Of a stretch of 64,000 nucleotides of DNA, positions 59,719 through 64,000 are shown piece by piece (position 1 is the stretch's first letter; the number at the start of each line of letters is the position of its first letter). A program made the translations under genes and the position numbers. The notes beneath the pieces were generated by a model. The model worked only from the letters and a program-made list of their open reading frames with translations. It was not told the DNA's origin and ran no database searches. The DNA comes from Planococcus donghaensis MPA1U2 (GTDB lineage: Bacteria > Bacillota > Bacilli > Bacillales_A > Planococcaceae): the NCBI RefSeq assembly GCF_000189395.1, contig NZ_AEPB01000064.1, positions 16,481-80,480 on the forward strand, read 5' to 3'.

Positions 59719-59904
59719 GCACCAAGTGGCGAAGGGCAAAGATATGCTCCTGCATCGCTGCGCTAGCTTCGTCGCAAAGCCACTGCCCGAAGTCCCTTCG
59801 GTCACTGACTTTCCAGCGGAAAAACGAAGTGATGAGACCCCGCAGGAGCTTGCGACGAGGAGGCTCAGCGCTGAGTCCGCGGAAAGCGTCCACTTGGTGT
59901 GGAG
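59719..59904. repeat. GC-rich inverted-repeat element (family 2), copy 2, opposite orientation
   Basis: Closed by CACCAAGTGG and CCACTTGGTG. It contains GAGACCCCGCAGGAGC and GACGAGGAGGCTCAG, the reverse complements of motifs in copy 1. It also shares a 33-nt direct stretch with copy 1 (ATGCTCCTGCATCGCTGCGC... from 59499 and 59743), so the two have exchanged or duplicated a segment. Short open frames here are not genes. Confidence 0.7.
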
Positions 59905-59979
59905 AATCCTATATGCAAAAAATGAGTAAGTATTCTTTCCTTTCCCTAGAAATGTGAATTTACACAGAAATATAGCGAA

Positions 59980-60033
59980 TTAACAAGAAAATTACAAAAA
60001 CTATATAAAGCGCTTACACAAGTCGGTTATAAT
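59980..60033 (+). promoter_or_regulatory. PhoP-like box array and promoter of the secreted nuclease gene
   Basis: Four hexamers at exact 11-bp steps: TTAACA (59980), ATTACA (59991), TATATA (60002), CTTACA (60013), followed 9 bp later by a perfect TATAAT (60028-60033). This is the layout of PhoP-activated promoters in Bacillus (TTAACA-like repeats every 11 bp). AAAGCGCTTACA (60007-60018) is also close to a CcpA cre half. Confidence 0.55.
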
Positions 60034-60071
60034 AGATAGGCACCAAAAAAAATTAGTCAGGAGTGAAGAAC

Positions 60072-63000
60072 TTGTCTAAACATGCATTCGGTAAGATTTT
60101 GTTAAGCTTAGTGTTAGTTTTATCGGCGGCACTGCCTTATTTGGCAACGTCGGCAACTGCAGCAGAACCGATTACGGTAGCAGAAGCCATTGCCAATAAC
60201 TCAGGAACCGCCACGGTGAAAGGCTATATAGTTGGTACTGCAAGTAGCAAAACCAATTACGATCAAGAAGCACCTTTTACATCTGCTTCAAATGTAGGGC
60301 TTGCTGATTCGGCGGATGAAACCGATCCAACGAAAATATTGCCGGTTCAATTGCCTTCTGGTTCGATCCGTGCAGGTTTGAATTTAGTGGATAACCCTAC
60401 TAACTTCAAAGCACAAGTCACCATTACAGGATCACTAGAAACTTATTTCCAAACAGCAGGTCTAAAATCTCCAACAGCTTTCACCATCCTTGCGCCTGGT
60501 GAAACACCACCAAAAGCGACTGTTGTCGATTCACTTGCACAAGCACGCACGATGAATGGGGAACTGATTCAAGTTGATGCGACCGTTACCACTGGAACTG
60601 GATTCTGGGGCGGCAAAGCATTTTACATCCAAGACGACACAGCCGGAATGTATGTTTACACTTCAAGTGCAACCGTTGCACCAGGAGACACTGTTCGTTT
60701 AGTAGGTGTTGTTTCTGAATATAGCGGTGAGTTGCAACTTCAACCGAATACAATAGAAGTTCTTTCTTCAGGAAATCCATTACCAGCATTACAAACTGTA
60801 GCGCCAACAGGTGTCAATGAAGACACACAAGGCGAACGCATTGAATTGCAAAAAGTGACAATCACTGGGTTACAAGCTACAAACTCTTACGGCACGTTCG
60901 AGTTTTCGGCAGTAGCGGAAAACGGCGAAGCGGTAACAATTCGTAACGATAACCGGAACGGCTTGAGCTTTGAGCAGTTTACAAAGCAGTATAAAGAAGG
61001 CGACCTAATTCATGTAACAGGAATCGCTTCAAAATTTTATGATTCGTACCAAGTGAAAACACTTGGCTTAGAGAGCTTTGACCTTGTTAACAAACCAGCT
61101 GTTTATGTAAATGTCTTTCCAGGTGTCGTTTCTGAAGGCACTGAAATCACATTAGCTTCTGGTTGGGAAAACGCCGATGTGTATTACACACTTGATGGAT
61201 CAACACCAACAGCGGCAAGCACAAAATACACAGCACCAATTGTTTTGCAAAAAGACGTAACGATTAAAGCAATTGCAATTGCTGACGAAACGTCTGAAAT
61301 CTTCACATTCAAATACACGGTGTTGAAAACAGGAGACTTAAAAATCCGTGACATTCAAGGCACGGATCATTACTCAAATTATCAAGGCGTAATCGTCAAT
61401 GAAATTGTTGGTGTCGTCACACATATTTATAATGGATCAAACTTCGTTATTCAAGACACGAATCCTGATGACGACATCACAACGTCAGAAGCATTAATGG
61501 TCAATAAAGGATCCCATGGTCTCGAAGTTGGAGATTTAGTTACAGTTAACGGAACAGTAGAAGAACATTTCCAAGAAGGCTATCGAGAAATGAAAGACAC
61601 TGATTTACCAATTACGCGCATTCGCGCAACAAACGTAACTAAAACAGGAACAGCTTCTCTACCAGCACCAATTGTTATTGGAGAAGATGTTCAACCACCA
61701 TCTGAACTGATCGACAACGATGGCTTAACGTCATTTGATCCAAACGAAGACGGCATTGATTTTTGGGAATCCCTAGAATTGATGCGTTTAGCTGTACCAA
61801 ACGCACAAGTGGTTGGGCCGCAAAAATACGGAGAAGTCATCGTAATTGCCGAAAACTCACCGAACACAGAATTCCATAAACAAGGCGGGATTTTGCTGTC
61901 TGAAAATGATTACAACCCAGAACGCGTAATTGTCGATTTTGACAATGAAAGCTTTGTAGCTAAAGCTGGCGACTCGTTCGACGGCACGATTACCGGAGTA
62001 CTAGGCTTTGGGTTCGGGAATTACAAACTATGGTCTAGAGAAAGTGACCTTCCACAATTAGTAGACGGCGGTACAAAGCCAGAACAAACGTGGATTTCAA
62101 AAGATGAAGAAAAGCTTACAGTAGCCGCATATAATGTAGAAAACTTTTCAGCAGACCCAAATCATACGTCTGATGCAAAAGCTCAACGCATTGCAGAATC
62201 ATTTGTAAACGACTTAAATTCACCAGATATTATCGTTATGGTAGAAGTACAAGATAATGACGGTCCAATTACGTCAGGAAATAGTGATGCGACTGCAAGT
62301 TATGAACGTTTAATTGCAGGCATTCAAGCGGCGGGCGGTCCAACATACGAATGGACTGACATCGCACCTGAATACAATCAGGACGGCGGACAACCAGGCG
62401 GGAATATTCGCGTAGGTTACTTATACAACCCAGAACGCGTAATCCTTTCTGAAGGAACAAAAGGCACAGCAACTGAAACAAACTCGTGGGTAGACGGCGA
62501 ACTTGCATTAAACCCAGGACGCGTTCAACCAATCGCAATGCCAAACACACGTAAACCAATCGCGGCACAATTTGATTTCCAAGGCGAGCAAGTGGTAGTG
62601 ATTGGTGCACACTTAAACTCTAAAGGTGGAGATCAGCCATTATTCGGCAAGAACCAGCCTCCATTCTTTGGCTCTGTTGAAGAACGCATCGAACTTGCAA
62701 CAGCGATTAATGGCTTTATCGCAGAAGGACTTGAACAAAACCCGGACCTTAATGTAATTGTTGCAGGTGACATGAACGATTTCGAATTCACACCAGCATT
62801 ACAAGCATTAAAAGGCGATATTTTAACAAACAAAGTCGAAGACGTACCATTAGAAGATCGCTATTCGTATTATTACCAAGGAAATTCACAAGTACTCGAT
62901 CACTTACTTGTAACGAACAACTTGGCACAACGCACGGAACTAGATATGGTGCACATTAACGCAATGTTCATGGAAGAACATGGTCGCGCATCCGATCACG

Positions 63001-63566
63001 ATCCATTACTGGCACAAATTTCATTTGAAAAACCAGCAGTTCCAGGCGAACAAACAGCAAAACCGGATCTTTCAGGAGACCAAGCAGTAGTCACTGCTGG
63101 CGAACCAGATGAAAACGGTGAACTTGCAATTACGTTCACAGAAGGAACCGTTGCGAAATTGCTTGAAAGCGGAAAAGACTTGCTGATCGATATGCCAACA
63201 GCTGATTTAACCTTATCAGTGAGCAATCTACAGCAAATCGCAAACGCCGCTGGAGAAGGGTTTGTCTTAAACCTAGCCTTGGACGACGCAACCGAAGTCG
63301 ACAAACGCCCTACTTTAACAAATCAAATCAACATGGTCTTAACAGATGCTGCAGGAAACGAGCTTCCATTGAAATTCACTTCACCGGTTACACTGGTATT
63401 TGACACAACAAGTGACATCAAAATCCAGTTTGGTGCCCGTGAAGATGACAAAGGCAAATGGAAAATCATCCAAGGCGAATTGGCCGGCAATGTATTCACA
63501 CTTAGCATCAACGAGCTAGGCAACTACACAGTCGTTACCAATAAAGGCCAGATGAAGAAGAAATAA
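60072..63566 (+). CDS. Large secreted nuclease / endonuclease-exonuclease-phosphatase family protein
   Basis: A 1164-residue exported protein. Signal peptide about 1-30 (ends ATAAE). Two OB-fold-like DUF6359/BOF-type segments follow (about 32-110 and 155-335), then a chitobiase-type C-terminal domain (about 345-415, YYTLDGSTPTAASTKYTAPI) and another OB-like region (about 425-505). The EEP nuclease domain (about 680-980) has AAYNVENFSAD, IVMVEVQDNDG, IGAHLNSKGG, VAGDMNDFEFTP and RASDHDPLLAQI. The tail (about 1000-1160) is a beta domain ending KGQMKKK without SLH or LPXTG. TTG 60072 has GGAG 8 bases upstream. Probably scavenges phosphate from extracellular DNA. Confidence 0.88.
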   Translation: MSKHAFGKILLSLVLVLSAALPYLATSATAAEPITVAEAIANNSGTATVKGYIVGTASSKTNYDQEAPFTSASNVGLADSADETDPTKILPVQLPSGSIRAGLNLVDNPTNFKAQVTITGSLETYFQTAGLKSPTAFTILAPGETPPKATVVDSLAQARTMNGELIQVDATVTTGTGFWGGKAFYIQDDTAGMYVYTSSATVAPGDTVRLVGVVSEYSGELQLQPNTIEVLSSGNPLPALQTVAPTGVNEDTQGERIELQKVTITGLQATNSYGTFEFSAVAENGEAVTIRNDNRNGLSFEQFTKQYKEGDLIHVTGIASKFYDSYQVKTLGLESFDLVNKPAVYVNVFPGVVSEGTEITLASGWENADVYYTLDGSTPTAASTKYTAPIVLQKDVTIKAIAIADETSEIFTFKYTVLKTGDLKIRDIQGTDHYSNYQGVIVNEIVGVVTHIYNGSNFVIQDTNPDDDITTSEALMVNKGSHGLEVGDLVTVNGTVEEHFQEGYREMKDTDLPITRIRATNVTKTGTASLPAPIVIGEDVQPPSELIDNDGLTSFDPNEDGIDFWESLELMRLAVPNAQVVGPQKYGEVIVIAENSPNTEFHKQGGILLSENDYNPERVIVDFDNESFVAKAGDSFDGTITGVLGFGFGNYKLWSRESDLPQLVDGGTKPEQTWISKDEEKLTVAAYNVENFSADPNHTSDAKAQRIAESFVNDLNSPDIIVMVEVQDNDGPITSGNSDATASYERLIAGIQAAGGPTYEWTDIAPEYNQDGGQPGGNIRVGYLYNPERVILSEGTKGTATETNSWVDGELALNPGRVQPIAMPNTRKPIAAQFDFQGEQVVVIGAHLNSKGGDQPLFGKNQPPFFGSVEERIELATAINGFIAEGLEQNPDLNVIVAGDMNDFEFTPALQALKGDILTNKVEDVPLEDRYSYYYQGNSQVLDHLLVTNNLAQRTELDMVHINAMFMEEHGRASDHDPLLAQISFEKPAVPGEQTAKPDLSGDQAVVTAGEPDENGELAITFTEGTVAKLLESGKDLLIDMPTADLTLSVSNLQQIANAAGEGFVLNLALDDATEVDKRPTLTNQINMVLTDAAGNELPLKFTSPVTLVFDTTSDIKIQFGAREDDKGKWKIIQGELAGNVFTLSINELGNYTVVTNKGQMKKK

Positions 63567-63577
63567 TAATGAAGCAA

Positions 63578-63617
63578 CAAGCCCCACTCGAAAAATCGAG
63601 TGGGGCTTGTTTTTTGT
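63578..63617 (+). terminator. Intrinsic terminator after the nuclease gene
   Basis: 14-bp perfect stem CAAGCCCCACTCGA / TCGAGTGGGGCTTG followed by TTTTTTG. Confidence 0.95.
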
Positions 63618-63849
63618 TTCATCCGGGTGTTTGACATCTATACCTTAACCTTTCTCATCTTTACTAAAGTGTGTCACTTTTACACACGAATTTCTCGAAA
63701 TCTTACTCGCTGGCTGTGAGGGAGACCAGTATAGAAAGTGACTCTTTCTATCTGAAGCTGTTCGCCACGCGAACAGTTTCCAACCATTTTTTGAACTTGT
63801 GATAAATCAAATTTAGATGTAGAAAAGTGGTGTGCAGGTTGAGAATTTT

Positions 63850-64000
63850 GAAATTCAGATAAAGAGCTGAAAAAGTCATATAAAGACGTCAAAAGTTCAG
63901 GTAAGGAGAGAAAAAGTTCATGTAAGAGAATCGCATTCATGTAAAGAGTCAAAAAAGTCATGTAAAGGCGTCAAAAGTTCAGGTAACAGGTGAAAAAGTT
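63850..64000 (+). repeat. Tandem 21-bp repeat array 4 (runs off the window edge)
   Basis: At least seven units of the AAAAGTTCATGTAA family, same orientation. A super-repeat of 82 bp is suggested by GTCATATAAAGACGTC at 63875 and GTCATGTAAAGGCGTC at 63957. Before it, 63618-63849 holds a small hairpin (GAACAG...CTGTTC class near 63745-63778) and no gene. Confidence 0.9.

Noticed and set aside
59682-59957. Overlapping ORFs of 60-90 codons on both strands
   Set aside because: They are produced by the GC-rich inverted-repeat element and show no ribosome site.
60072-63566. SLH or LPXTG anchoring of the large nuclease
   Set aside because: No SLH repeat or sortase motif with hydrophobic tail is present; the protein ends in a beta domain and a short lysine tail, so release or non-covalent retention is more likely.

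Overview
The window looks like a chromosomal segment of a Gram-positive, low-to-mid G+C, non-sporulating member of the Planococcaceae, closest in style to Planococcus/Planomicrobium. This is inferred from gene order and protein style; no search was run. The order glyA-upp-...-atp-(DUF1146)-murA-mbl-fabZ-ywpF-ssbB-ywqA-ywqB matches the Bacillus subtilis region from glyA to ywqB. The sporulation genes (spoIID, spoIIQ, spoIIID) and flhO/flhP that sit there in B. subtilis are absent. Most genes are on the + strand. Region by region: 1-4.5 kb holds the end of glyA, a LOV/GAF/degenerate-GGDEF/EAL signalling protein whose LOV cysteine is a glycine, upp, and a UDP-GlcNAc 2-epimerase. 4.8-12.2 kb is the complete F1Fo ATP synthase operon (atpZ-like, atpI, atpB, E, F, H, A, G, D, C), with hairpin-type intergenic repeats before it, between atpG and atpD, and after atpC. 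12.6-18.1 kb carries DUF1146, murA, mbl, a small EpuA-like membrane protein, fabZ, ywpF, a competence-type ssb and a 47-residue ORF. 18.1-24 kb holds an SNF2 helicase/SWIM zinc-finger pair, an unknown protein, an IDEAL-domain protein, and a small minus-strand unit that appears frameshifted. 24.2-38 kb is metabolism and transport: murein-peptide recycling (LD-carboxypeptidase plus NlpC/P60), YkvS-like, a membrane protein with a membrane-fusion-like protein, DUF997/PanF, EamA, RocB-like peptidase, NERD, M20 amidohydrolase, alanine/Na+ symporter. 38.3-57.4 kb is a cell-surface island: five enzymes carrying three S-layer-homology (SLH) domains each (NlpC/P60, subtilase, amidase, glucosaminidase, 5'-nucleotidase), together with wall-polymer genes (TagA-type transferase, flippase, DUF5693, CsaB pyruvyl transferase, acyltransferase, LTA synthase). 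CsaB makes the pyruvylated wall polymer that SLH domains bind, so anchors and receptor synthesis are encoded together. 57.5-64 kb holds an exported FAD-dependent oxidoreductase, GC-rich inverted-repeat elements, and a large secreted nuclease behind a PhoP-like box array. The most unusual signal is a family of about 21-bp tandem repeats, core AAAAGTTCATGTAA. Roughly 65 units lie in four arrays (26.57-26.99, 33.70-34.00, 39.60-40.21 and 63.85-64.00 kb, the last running off the edge). All are in the same orientation, all lie downstream of + strand genes and past an intrinsic terminator, and each array has its own higher-order repeat. The 21-bp spacing equals two helical turns and places A-tracts in phase.
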